A stretch of 34,432 nt of DNA from Caulobacter sp. HMWF025 (GTDB taxonomy: Bacteria > Pseudomonadota > Alphaproteobacteria > Caulobacterales > Caulobacteraceae): assembly GCF_003060965.1 (NCBI RefSeq), contig NZ_QAII01000013.1, positions 1 to 34,432 on the forward strand. The letters run 5' to 3'. The notes beneath the pieces are model-generated. The model saw only the letters and a program-made list of their open reading frames with translations, was not told the origin of the DNA and searched no databases. Position 1 is the first letter of the stretch, and every line of letters begins with the position of its first letter. Below, piece by piece: positions 1-9,106 of this stretch. Position numbers and translations under genes: made by a program.

Positions 1-1
1 C

Positions 2-2257
2 AACTGGGCCTATGGCTGGGAAAATGCCCGCGACGGCCTCGACGGAATCGCCATCGACCTGCCGCCCCTGCCCGGCCCGGCCGACGGAGCCCTGATCCCG
101 TTGAACATCCAGATCAAGGATCCGATCTGGCCGGGCCGCAACATGATCGATGTCAGCGTCTCGGTGAAACCGGGCGAGGCCCGCACCGTCTGGCTCGACC
201 TGCGCGACCGCATCCTGACCGCCGACAGCCTGTACCTGACCCTGGCGGCCGACAGCATAGCATTTGGTCCCCGGGCCCTGGACGGGACGAAGATCCGCCT
301 GGTGCTGAAAGACCGCGACCTCGCCAAGCGCGAACATGTCGCCGACCGTCTGAACCAGGTGAAGGACAACTGGGCCTTCCTGGTGGAGGAACACACCACC
401 TCAAAGCGCCAGGGCCTCTACCTGCGGCTCTATGCCGACATCAGCGATCTGCTGAAGTTCGATCCCGACAACCGCATCGGCCGCGAATACTGGGGCGACA
501 TCACCTATGGCAGCCAGGGCTGGCCGGCCTTCGAGCAGCCTGTCCCCAAGGATGGAACCCCGCTGTGGGCCTTCCGTCAGACCGAAAACCTCAAGCTGGT
601 CAGCCAGTTCATCACCTGGTGGATCGACGAGCGCCAGGTCGACTACGGCGACTTCGGCGGTGGCATTTCCGACGACAGCGATTTGACCCAGCAATGGCCG
701 GGCGTGGCCCTGATGGGGGTCGATCCGGACAAGATTCGCGACTCGCTCAACCGGCTGACCGACGCCTCGTACCGCAACGGGATGTTCACCGACGGCCTGT
801 CGACGATCGCCGCCGACGAGTTGCACGCCTATGAGGAGGGCATCAATTCCAACAGCGAGGCGATGTATCTCGACTATGGCGATCCCCTTGCGGTCGAGCG
901 CCTGTTCACGACGGTCAAGGCCCTGCCGAAGATCATCACGACCAACAAGGCGGGCCACCTGCACTTCAATACCAACTGGTACAGCGGTTCCCTCTCGTAC
1001 CGCGAAGGCCCCTGGGAGTGGCAGAAGCCCTATTCGTTTGGGGTGGTGCATCCGGCTATCCTGATCGGCGACTACAATCGCGATCCGACGGCGCGCGGCA
1101 TCGTGACGGGTCTGGCCGACGGCTACCTGGCCCATGTGAAGGCCGACGGCTCCTACCCCAATGAAATCCACTGGCCGACGGATGCCGAACGCGGCGGGAC
1201 GGTCCTGCAGGGCTCGGGGGCCAGCGGTCCGTTCCAGATCTTCTGGGCGGCCTGGAAGCTCACCGGCGACACCCGCTATCTGAAGCCGGTGGAATGGCGG
1301 ATCAGCAAGAACGGCCTGAAGTCGCTGGGTGACATCAACGAAAACGCCCTGGCGGCCCTGAAGCTGGATGTCACCAACCGCGAGGCGATCCTCAAGGCCT
1401 CCGGCAAGGGCAGTCCGCTCGAGCGCTACGCCGCCTGGACCCTGACGGGCGACAAGCGGCATCTGGAAAGCCTCTATGCCGACGACATCCAGTGGGCGGC
1501 CCAGCACATGTACATGCACACCGAGGGCCACTGGTGGTCGGATCGGGTGGAGATCCCCAGCGACACGCTGCAGCGCTCACGGCTGGGCGGAATCGCCAAC
1601 AAGCGCGGCCAGATGACACCGGGCCATACGGTCAGCTGGCGCTTCGAAGGCGGGGCAAGGGCCGAGGACGTCGCCATCCTGGTCCGGCCCGCCGGTCCCG
1701 AGGCGTTCAAGGTGGTGGCCTATAACCTCACCGACCGGCCTGTCGTCGCCACCATGACCGGCTGGTCTGTGGCACCCGGCCAGTGGCGGCTGACCCAGGG
1801 CCTCGACACGGATGGCGACGATCGTCTCGACGGCGCGGCCGAGACCCGTTCGGTCGCTTTCGAGCGGACGAAGTCTGTGACCCTGACCCTGGCCCCGCGC
1901 CAGACGACGGTGGTGGACATGGCCCTGGCCACCCCGGGCGATGATCCTGCCGCGCGCGCCGACCTCGGGATCGGACGCGGCGATGCGACCGTCAAGGGCC
2001 GGTCGCTCCAGGTCAGGGTCCATAGCCTTGGAGCCCAGGCCAGTCTGGCCGCCCGGCTGCAACTGGTGGATGGAACGGGCAAGGTGCTGGACACCGCACC
2101 GGTGCCCGCCCTGAAGGCCCCCACCGACCTGCTGCCGAAGGGGACGAGCGTCCGGTTGAAGATCCCCGGCGGCATCAAGACATCGGGCCTGCGCGTGCGT
2201 ATCGTCACCGGACAGCCGCAGATTACCGCCCTGAACGACGCCATCGTCCTGCCCTGA
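2..2257 (+). CDS. Large probable carbohydrate-active enzyme (5' end outside window)
   Basis: The reading frame is open from base 2 and gives 751 residues, so the start codon and any signal peptide lie upstream of the window. I recognise no specific family. The first 100 visible residues look like a beta-rich accessory domain. A long middle part is rich in Trp, Tyr, Asp and Glu (for example WWIDERQVDYGDFGGG, HAYEEG, HMYMHTEGHWW), as in (alpha/alpha)6-barrel glycosidases and polysaccharide lyases. The last 200 residues look like beta-sandwich domains. It ends 23 bases before a small secreted protein on the same strand, so the two may be co-transcribed. A six-hairpin glycosidase or lyase is my inference from composition and layout. 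A catalytic residue cannot be assigned and the substrate is unknown. Confidence 0.6.
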   Translation, partial: NWAYGWENARDGLDGIAIDLPPLPGPADGALIPLNIQIKDPIWPGRNMIDVSVSVKPGEARTVWLDLRDRILTADSLYLTLAADSIAFGPRALDGTKIRLVLKDRDLAKREHVADRLNQVKDNWAFLVEEHTTSKRQGLYLRLYADISDLLKFDPDNRIGREYWGDITYGSQGWPAFEQPVPKDGTPLWAFRQTENLKLVSQFITWWIDERQVDYGDFGGGISDDSDLTQQWPGVALMGVDPDKIRDSLNRLTDASYRNGMFTDGLSTIAADELHAYEEGINSNSEAMYLDYGDPLAVERLFTTVKALPKIITTNKAGHLHFNTNWYSGSLSYREGPWEWQKPYSFGVVHPAILIGDYNRDPTARGIVTGLADGYLAHVKADGSYPNEIHWPTDAERGGTVLQGSGASGPFQIFWAAWKLTGDTRYLKPVEWRISKNGLKSLGDINENALAALKLDVTNREAILKASGKGSPLERYAAWTLTGDKRHLESLYADDIQWAAQHMYMHTEGHWWSDRVEIPSDTLQRSRLGGIANKRGQMTPGHTVSWRFEGGARAEDVAILVRPAGPEAFKVVAYNLTDRPVVATMTGWSVAPGQWRLTQGLDTDGDDRLDGAAETRSVAFERTKSVTLTLAPRQTTVVDMALATPGDDPAARADLGIGRGDATVKGRSLQVRVHSLGAQASLAARLQLVDGTGKVLDTAPVPALKAPTDLLPKGTSVRLKIPGGIKTSGLRVRIVTGQPQITALNDAIVLP

Positions 2258-2280
2258 CGCGACTTCTGGAGCCCTGAACC

Positions 2281-2796
2281 ATGACCCGCTGCAAAGCCCT
2301 GATCCTTGCCCTGACCCTGGCCGCCGCCTCACCGGCCATGGCCCAGACCGCGCCGGGACCCGCCACGACGCCGGCCCCGGCCGCGCCACCGGTCTATCCG
2401 CCCTATGGCCGCTCCGTGACCCTAGCCGAGGCCCGGACAGCCGCAGCCGCCGCCGAAGCCGAGGCCCGCAAGAATGGCTGGAGCATGGTCATCACCGTCG
2501 TCGAGCCGAACGGAGCCCTGGTCCTGAGCCAGAAGATGGACGGCACCCAGTACGGCTCCAATGACGTGGCGCGGCGCAAGGCCGAGACCGCAGCCAACTT
2601 CCGCCGCCCGACCAGCATCTTCCAGGAGGCGGTCAAGAGCGGCACCCTGAACGCGATCTTCACGGGGGCCCTGGCGATCGAGGGCGGTGAGCTGCTGATC
2701 GTGGAGAACCGGATCATCGGGGCGATCGGGGTCTCGGGCGGAACCGGGGCCCAGGACGGACAGGTGGCCCGTGCCGGGGCCGCCGCGCTCAAGTAA
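2281..2796 (+). CDS. GlcG/HbpS-family secreted protein
   Basis: This 171-residue protein starts with a clear signal peptide (about residues 1-21, ending AMA-QT), then a Pro/Ala-rich linker to about residue 40. A GlcG/HbpS-like domain follows: an alpha helix rich in Ala and Glu, the segment MVITVVEPNG, and a Gly-rich C-terminal part GAIGVSGGTGAQDG that is typical of the family. GlcG/HbpS proteins include extracellular heme-binding proteins and many of unknown role, so heme or small-molecule binding is only a possibility here. ATG at 2281 is preceded by CTGGAG about ten bases upstream. Spacing to the upstream gene is 23 bases, which suggests one transcript. Confidence is high for the family and low for the function. 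Confidence 0.85.
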   Translation: MTRCKALILALTLAAASPAMAQTAPGPATTPAPAAPPVYPPYGRSVTLAEARTAAAAAEAEARKNGWSMVITVVEPNGALVLSQKMDGTQYGSNDVARRKAETAANFRRPTSIFQEAVKSGTLNAIFTGALAIEGGELLIVENRIIGAIGVSGGTGAQDGQVARAGAAALK

Positions 2797-2802
2797 GGCT
2801 TT

Positions 2803-3807
2803 TCAGCCAGTCCCTGAACTGGGGATCGTCATCAGACGGGCGGGGTCAGCGAGGGCTCCGCCCGGATCATTCTTGCGCTTCGGTGCAACCTCGTCGTGTC
2901 CGAACACCCGATCCAGGCTGAAGGTCGCGGGGAAGGTCCTGGCCAGATAGAGGCAGAGCCGGGTCAGGGCCTCGAACTGCTCATGACTGTAGGGCAGATA
3001 GATCCCGGCCTTGATGTTGCCGTCCGCTGCGACCTTGCGCACCTCATCGACGCTGTACCACTCATCATTCGCCGAGCGGCGGGTGCAGCGCCCCCGCACA
3101 TCGAGGACCACCTCGCCGTTCGCATCGCGGACGGCATTGAACCAGGGACAGAATACCCCGTCCTCCTGGGCCTCAAAAAGGGGCCCCGGATTGTTCATCT
3201 CGAAGCCGACATAGTAGCGCGAAACGCCCGGTCGACCAGTGACGGGACACTGGCTCTGACCAGCGTGCGACCCCCATTCGCCCCATTCGAAACCCTCGGC
3301 CAGAAAGATCGTCCCGGTTCGACTGATCTCGCCGTAGTGGAAACCGTTCGCCTGCGCCGAGCGCATCATGTCGAGGCTGCGCCGGTCGGAATCCTCCGCC
3401 CCATTGCCTGCCTGGCGAATGCGATAGGCATCAAAATGGACAATCAGGCCCTCAAGACCCTGCGGTCGCAAGCCCTGGACCTTGTGCCGGATCCCGGTGG
3501 CCGTCGTGAAAACTGGCGGGGCATAGTCCCCCAGATGTCTGCGCGGGGGACGATCATCGTCCTCGCCGTCGGCCAGACGCTGGAAGTCGCGGCAGGCACC
3601 GGCCCAGACGAACTGGCCGCCGTCGAGCTCGAACCACTGGCTGACGCCCTGGACCTCTTCGCCGGCGACTGAGCCCCGGATGGCGAAGCGAACGCCCGCC
3701 TCGATCCCGCCCGCACGCGGCGACTGCCTTCGCGGCTTTCCCAGCCGGATATTGAGCCTGCCCGCAGCCTCAACGGTTCCGGGCCCGTTTGGAAAGGGAT
3801 TGGCCAT
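2803..3807 (-). CDS. N-acetylmuramoyl-L-alanine amidase (Amidase_2/AmpD-like)
   Basis: Starting at the ATG at 3807 the protein has 334 residues. An upstream ATG at 3831 is in frame, but the initial MANPFPNGPG looks like the natural N-terminus. Residues 15-70 resemble a bacterial SH3 domain. Residues 115-320 form an amidase_2 domain, the zinc-dependent fold that cuts the bond between N-acetylmuramic acid and the stem peptide. Likely zinc ligands are H124 (in LIVHFDAY), H304 and D314 (in GHDEVAPKRKNDPG, which matches the AmpD pattern with conserved Lys). There is no signal peptide from this start, so it may act on cytoplasmic anhydro-muropeptides, be exported another way, or belong to a phage-like group. 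The gene converges on the GlcG-like gene with a 6-base gap. Confidence 0.85.
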   Translation of the reverse strand: MANPFPNGPGTVEAAGRLNIRLGKPRRQSPRAGGIEAGVRFAIRGSVAGEEVQGVSQWFELDGGQFVWAGACRDFQRLADGEDDDRPPRRHLGDYAPPVFTTATGIRHKVQGLRPQGLEGLIVHFDAYRIRQAGNGAEDSDRRSLDMMRSAQANGFHYGEISRTGTIFLAEGFEWGEWGSHAGQSQCPVTGRPGVSRYYVGFEMNNPGPLFEAQEDGVFCPWFNAVRDANGEVVLDVRGRCTRRSANDEWYSVDEVRKVAADGNIKAGIYLPYSHEQFEALTRLCLYLARTFPATFSLDRVFGHDEVAPKRKNDPGGALADPARLMTIPSSGTG

Positions 3808-3917
3808 GGCAGCCCCGCTCTGACGGATCATTGTCGCGGCCAGGATGTGCGACGACCCAGGATAGCAGAACGGGGACAAAACTCAACCTGAAGGTTTATG
3901 CCAGCAAGACGCTGCCG

Positions 3918-4493
3918 CTATCCGGCAAACTCCCGGGCGAACAGGGATTCATACTCTGCGATCTGGACCACGGCCTCGGGCGCGATCAGGCGCGCCACGG
4001 CGGCCGCGAAACTGACGGGGGCCAGGCCCGACGCACTGACCAGCCGGTCGCTGGAGACAGCCCGGGGGCTGTCCAGATAGAGGGCCTCAGCCCCGTAGGT
4101 CGGAGCCTGGGCCTGCAGCCATTCCAGACCGTTGGAGGTATGGGCCCGACCTTCGAACAGGCGGGCCCGTGCGGCGGCAACCGTTCCGGCGCAGATCGCA
4201 CCGACGATCTTGCCGTCAGCCAGGCTCTGGCGCAGCAGGGCAAAGACGGCCGGGTCATCATAGGCGATCCAGGCATCCGACCCGATCAGCAGGAACACAT
4301 CGGCATCGGCCAGCACGGGGTCATCAAAGCGGTAGTCGGCCGCGGCCAGAACACCGCCGATGGACGTCACGGGCTCGCCGTCCGGGGTGGCGATCTCGAT
4401 CTGGACGCCGAATTCGCGCCGCAACAGCGCCAGAACAGCCCCGGCCTCCCAGTCGGCCCAGTCCGGTTGCAGGAAGGCCACGGCAACAGTCAT
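3918..4493 (-). CDS. DJ-1/PfpI family protein
   Basis: This 191-residue single-domain protein has the class I glutamine-amidotransferase-like fold of the DJ-1/PfpI superfamily. The nucleophile elbow is visible as VGAICAGTVAA with C101. H118 (in AHTSN) and the early acidic residue E16 (in WADWEAG) are placed as in this family. Members include glyoxalase III, proteases, transcriptional regulators and oxidative-stress proteins, so the activity cannot be fixed from sequence. Similarity is closest in style to the ThiJ/PfpI group without an AraC domain. It is divergent from msrB across about 100 bases, and an oxidative or carbonyl-stress link to msrB is inference only. Confidence 0.87.
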   Translation of the reverse strand: MTVAVAFLQPDWADWEAGAVLALLRREFGVQIEIATPDGEPVTSIGGVLAAADYRFDDPVLADADVFLLIGSDAWIAYDDPAVFALLRQSLADGKIVGAICAGTVAAARARLFEGRAHTSNGLEWLQAQAPTYGAEALYLDSPRAVSSDRLVSASGLAPVSFAAAVARLIAPEAVVQIAEYESLFAREFAG

Positions 4494-4597
4494 CGTAAAA
4501 TCCTCACGACAGGCTCAGGGCTGTTCTGCGTAATCGCCGTCGACGCCCGCTTGATCTCGCGTTGCGTCTACCGCATCGCACCCGGACGTCCTACATT

Positions 4598-5086
4598 ATG
4601 AACATGACCGACACCGCCGCCCCTTCGTCGTCAGGCTTCGACCTGACCCCGCCCACCGAGGCCGAACGCGAACGCCTGGAAGCCGACCTCACGGCCGAAG
4701 AAGCTCGGGTTCTGCTGCACCACGGGACGGAGGCTCCGTTCTGCGGTGGCCTTCTGGGCGAGAAGAATACCGGGGTCTATTGCTGCCGCATGTGCGGACT
4801 GCCCCTGTTTCGGCATCAGACCAAGTTTGAAAGCGGCACCGGCTGGCCCAGCTTCTACGCGCCCTATGACGAACGCCATGTCGGCGCGATCAAGGACACC
4901 TCCTACGGCATGGTCCGTATCGAAACGGTCTGCGCCCGTTGCGGCAGCCATCAGGGCCATGTGTTCCCGGACGGCCCGCCTCCGACCCGCCTTCGTTACT
5001 GCATCAACTCGGTTTCGCTGCAGTTCGTGAAAACCGGCGATCCGCTGCCCGACCCGCTGCACCGCGGAGACTGCCTCCCCGACTGA
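4598..5086 (+). CDS. msrB: Peptide-methionine (R)-S-oxide reductase MsrB
   Basis: MsrB reduces methionine-R-sulfoxide in oxidised proteins using thioredoxin. The 162-residue protein has the full family pattern. A zinc site is formed by C63 and C66 (CCRMCG) and C112 and C115 ([12 protein letters not shown]). The catalytic cysteine is C135 in RYCINSVSL. The substrate-binding segment [10 protein letters not shown] is also present. I chose ATG 4598; the ATG six bases later is equally possible, and neither has a strong Shine-Dalgarno. There is no signal peptide, so it acts in the cytoplasm. It is divergent from the DJ-1/PfpI gene and 89 bases ahead of the glutathione-S-transferase-like gene. Confidence 0.96.
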   Translation: MNMTDTAAPSSSGFDLTPPTEAERERLEADLTAEEARVLLHHGTEAPFCGGLLGEKNTGVYCCRMCGLPLFRHQTKFESGTGWPSFYAPYDERHVGAIKDTSYGMVRIETVCARCGSHQGHVFPDGPPPTRLRYCINSVSLQFVKTGDPLPDPLHRGDCLPD

Positions 5087-5175
5087 CGGGCGGTTGACCT
5101 TCAGGCCTTCCTGACATTCATTGTGCCATAAGTTTCGCAGAACGAACGAAACGGCCCCTGGATGGAAGGACGCCC

Positions 5176-6216
5176 ATGGTAACGACCCAAGCCCAGCCGC
5201 TGGCGCTGCTCGGCGCGGCCGGCTCGCCCTACACCCGCAAGATGCTGGCCCTGCTGCGGTATCGCCGGATCCCCTATGCCATCCACTGGGGCAGTCATCG
5301 CACGCCACCGGCCGGATTTCCGGAGCCCAAGGTCAAGCTGCTGCCGACCTTCTACTTCCCGAAAGACGACGGCTACGAGGCGGTGACGGACTCGACCCCG
5401 ATCATCCGCCGGCTTGAGGGCGACCATGCCGGCCGCTCGGTTCTGCCGGGCGATCCGGTGACCCGCTTCCTCGGCGATCTGATCGAGGACTATGCCGACG
5501 AATGGCTGACCAAGGCGATGTTCCACTTTCGGTGGGCACACCCGGCCGACATCGAAAATGCCGGCCCCATGCTGGTGTTCTGGAACAGTCCGGTCATCCC
5601 GGACGAAATCGCCGGCCGCGCTTCGGCAGAAATCTCGAAGCGGCAGATTGACCGGCTTTACGTCGTTGGATCCAACGCCACCACCGCTGCGACTATCGAA
5701 CAAAGCTACGAACGCGCCATCGACGCGCTCGACACCGTGATTGCGCAGCAGGGCTATGTGCTGGGCACACGGCCCTCCGCAGCTGATTTCGCAATCTACG
5801 GCCAGCTGACCCAACTGGCGATCATCGAGCCGACGTCCGCCGCCATCACCCAGAAGCATTCCCGCCGGGTTCGGGCCTGGCTGGATCGCGTCGAGGATCT
5901 GTCCGGGCTGGAACCGGAAACGGCGGCCTGGACACACCGCGATCAGCTCAAGTCGATGCTGCGCCCCCTGCTCAGTGAAATCGGCCGTGTCTATGTGCCG
6001 TTCCTGCTGGCCAATGCCCGGGCGACGATGGCCGGCCTGCCGCAGTTCGAAACCGAGATCGACGGCCGACCCTGGGCGCAGCCGACCTTCCCCTACCAGG
6101 CCAAATGCCTGGGATGGCTCAGGGAGTCCTATGGCGAGCTTTCGCACGACGACCGCACGGCCCTGGACGACGTTCTCGCGGGAACGGGCTGCGAGCGCCT
6201 GTTCGGCGAGGTTTGA
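5176..6216 (+). CDS. Glutathione S-transferase-like protein
   Basis: The protein has 346 residues, longer than usual GSTs (about 200-230). The N-terminal 85 residues form a thioredoxin-like domain with GSPYTRKMLALL, the region where catalytic Ser/Cys/Tyr lie in GSTs, and a DSTPIIRRLE motif that would bind the gamma-glutamyl part of glutathione. The rest is alpha-helical, with PSAADFAIYGQL in the usual GST C-terminal position (around residue 200) and about 100 further residues. ATG 5176 has AAGGA seven bases upstream. Substrate is unknown. It converges on the TonB receptor gene, and a hairpin in the 69-base gap may terminate both. Confidence 0.85.
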   Translation: MVTTQAQPLALLGAAGSPYTRKMLALLRYRRIPYAIHWGSHRTPPAGFPEPKVKLLPTFYFPKDDGYEAVTDSTPIIRRLEGDHAGRSVLPGDPVTRFLGDLIEDYADEWLTKAMFHFRWAHPADIENAGPMLVFWNSPVIPDEIAGRASAEISKRQIDRLYVVGSNATTAATIEQSYERAIDALDTVIAQQGYVLGTRPSAADFAIYGQLTQLAIIEPTSAAITQKHSRRVRAWLDRVEDLSGLEPETAAWTHRDQLKSMLRPLLSEIGRVYVPFLLANARATMAGLPQFETEIDGRPWAQPTFPYQAKCLGWLRESYGELSHDDRTALDDVLAGTGCERLFGEV

Positions 6217-6236
6217 CGCCAAGCCCGAGGCAACGT

Positions 6237-6269
6237 CAGGAGCGGCCCCGCACCGCGAGGCTGCTCCTG
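6237..6269. terminator. Possible bidirectional terminator hairpin
   Basis: The arms CAGGAGC (6237-6243) and GCTCCTG (6263-6269) are perfectly complementary and enclose a 19-base GC-rich loop. They lie in the short gap between two convergent genes. No U-tract is visible on either strand, so this is a weak call based on position and pairing. Confidence 0.35.
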
Positions 6270-6285
6270 CCGCGGACCGATCTCG

Positions 6286-8646
6286 CTAGAAGTCGGCCGA
6301 AAGGGTGAACTGGATGGTCCTGTGCGAACCCGGACGGAAGGTCGCCAGGGTGTTCACCGTCGTTCCGATCGTGCCCAGATAGTCCGTGTCGAAGATGTTA
6401 TCGACATTGACCCGGGCCTTGACCTGCTCGAACGGCCCGAACCCGAAGCCTTCACCCATATCGACATAGGCGTTCCAGATCATGTAGCCGGCCGTATGCT
6501 CGGTATTGACGAAGTTGGTGAAGCGGTCGTCGATCAGACGCCCCGAAAGGTTGAAAACCAGACCGTCGGTCGGTTCCACCGTGACACCGCCCTGGAAGAT
6601 CCACTCGGGAAAGTCAGGAACCTGCTTGCCCTTGATCGACAGGGTAACCGGAGCGGCTGAGGCGCTGGCCCGGTAATTCAGGACGTTATCCTGGAACTCG
6701 GACTTGTTGTACGAGACGTTGGTGTTGAAATAGACCTTGCCGTCCAGCAGTTCAGGTTTCCACTGGCCGCTGAACTCGACGCCCGAGGCCTCAACCGCAC
6801 CGACATTCTGGAAGAAGCTCTCCACCGTGGTGCTGCCCGGCACGATGCTGTTGAACTGCTGTAGCCGGTTCTTGAACTCGGTCTTGTAGACGACCAGCGA
6901 AGCGTTGAAGGTCGGCCGGTTGGCGCGATAGCCGAGCTCCAGATTGGTCGAGGTTTCGGCCTTGGGCGGTGTCACCGTCGGGCTGGCGGCCGACAGAACG
7001 TCATCGGCACCGCGCGGCAGGGCCATGTTTTCGGAGTAGGACGCGAAGACCTGGTCGCGTGGCCCCACCGAATAGACCAGGCCCACCTGCGGCAGGAAGC
7101 TGTCGGACCAGTTGGTCTGGATCGTCGGCTTGCGGCTGTTGATGTAGTCGGCCGGGTTGCGATAGCCGCTGATCTTGTAGTCGACATCCAGGGTCTTGAA
7201 GCCCAGCTCCAGCTTCAGATCGCCGTCCATCAGGCTCACAGTGTCTTTCAGGAACAGCTGCACCGTCTGGCGGGTCGAGACATAGTTGCGCTGCAGGTGA
7301 ACCGGCTGGTTCAGCAGCGGGGTGCCGTCGGGATCGCCGTTCTCGACATTGTAGCGCGCCTGGGTGCGGTGATAGTCGTCGTCTTCCAGCCAGACGCCGG
7401 CCGAGATCGCATTGATCCCCAGATGCCAGTCGCCCTTGGCGGTGATGCCCTTGCGCGTGCCGTCGATGCCGGACAGGCCGTACTGCAAACCCTTCGGCGC
7501 GGTCAGGCCGGCCACGATCAGCCGCTCGTTATTGTAGCTGGTCAGCGAGGTCGCATAGGCCTCGGGCGAGACGCCGTATCCGCCCTTGTCTTCGTAATAG
7601 GCCGTCGAAGTCAGGTCGATGTCGTCGCCGATAGCGGTCTTGAAGGTCAGGCCGTAGAGGTGGTCCTTCCGCTTGTTGACCGCAAACTTGTAGTACTGGT
7701 TGTAGTTGGCGTTGGAGAACGGGACGCCCGCCGTGGACGGTGCCAATACAGGCACATAGCCCAGATAGGCAAAATCGCGGCCCGAACGACCGAAGAGGTC
7801 ATTGGCGCGACCGTCATACTGGGCCTTGGTGATCGACGGCGAGTCGTAGTCGTAATAGTCGTTGTGGACGGTCTGGAAGGTCAGGCTGCTGTCTTCGCCC
7901 ATGTCCCAGCGCAGCTTGCCCTCATAGTGCTTGCGGTCGATGGTGCCCGGGCCGCGCCACAGGTCGCCCTCGATCCATGAACCGCTGACATAGCCCGAAA
8001 AGGGTCCAACCTTGCCGCTCTCGAGCCGCAGGAAGGTGCGCTTGAGCGCGTCGCTGCCGCGCGTGTAGCTGGCAGAGCCGCCGGCGTCCTCGCTGGGGGC
8101 CTGGGTGAAATAGTCGACGATCGGACCCAGCGAGGCGTAGCTGGGCAACGCCACGTCCCCGGCCCCTGCCGAAGCCGTGACCCGCAACAGGTTCTCATTA
8201 TCCACATAGCGATAGATCGGGCTACCGCCGAACTGGTCGCTGCGCCCCATCGGGATATCGTCCAGCAGGAAACCGATCTGCTGGAAATTGAAGGCCCGGA
8301 CCGAAACCGAGTTGCCGAACTCGTACATGCCCAGTGCGTCATTGGCCTGAACATTGAAACCCGGCAGACTCTCGAGCATTTTCAGACCCGTGACCCCGGC
8401 CGGGGCCGACAGCAGGGCTTCGCGGGTGATCGAGACCGTCGCCGTGGCGTGGTCGGTGCCGATGGCAACGCTGGCCTCGGATACGCGCTTTCCGGTGACC
8501 ACCACGCGATCGACTTCGCTGGATGAGGCTTCCTGGGCCAGAACCGGCGTCGCGACGGCCAGGACCGTGGCCGACAGCAGGGCAAGGCGCAGACGAGGCC
8601 GGGCACCCAGACGGAAACTCAGTGACTTGATCAAGACTATCCCCAT
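6286..8646 (-). CDS. TonB-dependent outer-membrane receptor
   Basis: This is a 786-residue protein with a signal peptide (residues 1-38, cleavage after VLA). A TonB-box-like DRVVVTGKRVS follows, then a plug domain (about 60-180, with LESLPGFNVQ and the Phe/Tyr-rich VSVRAFNFQQIGFLLDDIP). The rest is a 22-strand-type beta-barrel, ending in the canonical C-terminal Phe (FTLSADF) with the preceding RPGSHRTIQF motif. Such receptors import siderophores, vitamin B12, sugars or other large substrates using TonB-ExbBD energy. No substrate gene adjoins it, so the ligand is unknown. Caulobacterales carry dozens of these. The start ATG at 8646 lacks a strong Shine-Dalgarno, but the signal peptide fits. 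Confidence 0.95.
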   Translation of the reverse strand: MGIVLIKSLSFRLGARPRLRLALLSATVLAVATPVLAQEASSSEVDRVVVTGKRVSEASVAIGTDHATATVSITREALLSAPAGVTGLKMLESLPGFNVQANDALGMYEFGNSVSVRAFNFQQIGFLLDDIPMGRSDQFGGSPIYRYVDNENLLRVTASAGAGDVALPSYASLGPIVDYFTQAPSEDAGGSASYTRGSDALKRTFLRLESGKVGPFSGYVSGSWIEGDLWRGPGTIDRKHYEGKLRWDMGEDSSLTFQTVHNDYYDYDSPSITKAQYDGRANDLFGRSGRDFAYLGYVPVLAPSTAGVPFSNANYNQYYKFAVNKRKDHLYGLTFKTAIGDDIDLTSTAYYEDKGGYGVSPEAYATSLTSYNNERLIVAGLTAPKGLQYGLSGIDGTRKGITAKGDWHLGINAISAGVWLEDDDYHRTQARYNVENGDPDGTPLLNQPVHLQRNYVSTRQTVQLFLKDTVSLMDGDLKLELGFKTLDVDYKISGYRNPADYINSRKPTIQTNWSDSFLPQVGLVYSVGPRDQVFASYSENMALPRGADDVLSAASPTVTPPKAETSTNLELGYRANRPTFNASLVVYKTEFKNRLQQFNSIVPGSTTVESFFQNVGAVEASGVEFSGQWKPELLDGKVYFNTNVSYNKSEFQDNVLNYRASASAAPVTLSIKGKQVPDFPEWIFQGGVTVEPTDGLVFNLSGRLIDDRFTNFVNTEHTAGYMIWNAYVDMGEGFGFGPFEQVKARVNVDNIFDTDYLGTIGTTVNTLATFRPGSHRTIQFTLSADF

Positions 8647-8918
8647 TCATCTCGAGCGGCGCGTCGCGGCGGGGAGGCGCCGGACATAGCCGGATTGTTC
8701 CGAAGACTGATGGCCCATGACACGCGGTTTTCCGCTGCGGGGCTGCGCTCAAAATGTCAGGAGGCGCGGCTTGGCCGTGATTGCCCGTGCACTGCGCCGC
8801 TCAACCACCGGGACAGCGATGAACGCTCCAAAAATGAGCGCTTGGCTCTGCCGGCACCTATCGCCGTGGACTGGGGCCCGCGACGCGAACCCGTCTCTGC
8901 CAAGGAATTTAAAGGATA

Positions 8919-9003
8919 TGGTGCGGGCGGTCGGGGTCGAACCGACACTCCTTTCGGAACCGGATTTTGAGTCCGGCGCGTCTACCAGTTTCACCACGCC
9001 CGC
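8919..9003 (-). tRNA. tRNA-Leu (anticodon CAA)
   Basis: The reverse strand gives a complete 85-base class II tRNA including an encoded CCA (8919-8921). The acceptor arm is GCGGGCG paired with CGCCCGC, and the D-arm contains the usual GGTAGAC. The anticodon stem CCGGA/TCCGG encloses the loop CTCAAAA, so the anticodon is CAA and reads UUG. A short variable arm (TTCCGAAAGGA) and the T-arm GTTCGACCC follow. The long variable arm and CAA anticodon identify leucine. The 272 bases between the TonB receptor start and this tRNA hold no gene that I can support. Confidence 0.95.
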
Positions 9004-9106
9004 AAACTTCGCATCGCGCGAAGGGCCGTCTCTCTAGCAGGCACCGAGTCTGAATTCCAGTGCCGAGACGGGCGGGCTAGGGTCTCGGTACACAGGAGAT
9101 TCCCGT

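Noticed and set aside
401-1531. 376-residue minus-strand frame inside the first gene
   Set aside because: Antisense shadow with no domain; the plus-strand frame is longer and protein-like.
5094-5122. TTGACC with a weak downstream -10 before the GST-like gene
   Set aside because: The -10 match is too poor to call a promoter.
8749-8997. 82-residue frame on the minus strand starting MVKLVDAPDSKSGSE
   Set aside because: It overlaps tRNA-Leu; this sequence is the well-known false translation of a Leu/Ser-type tRNA.
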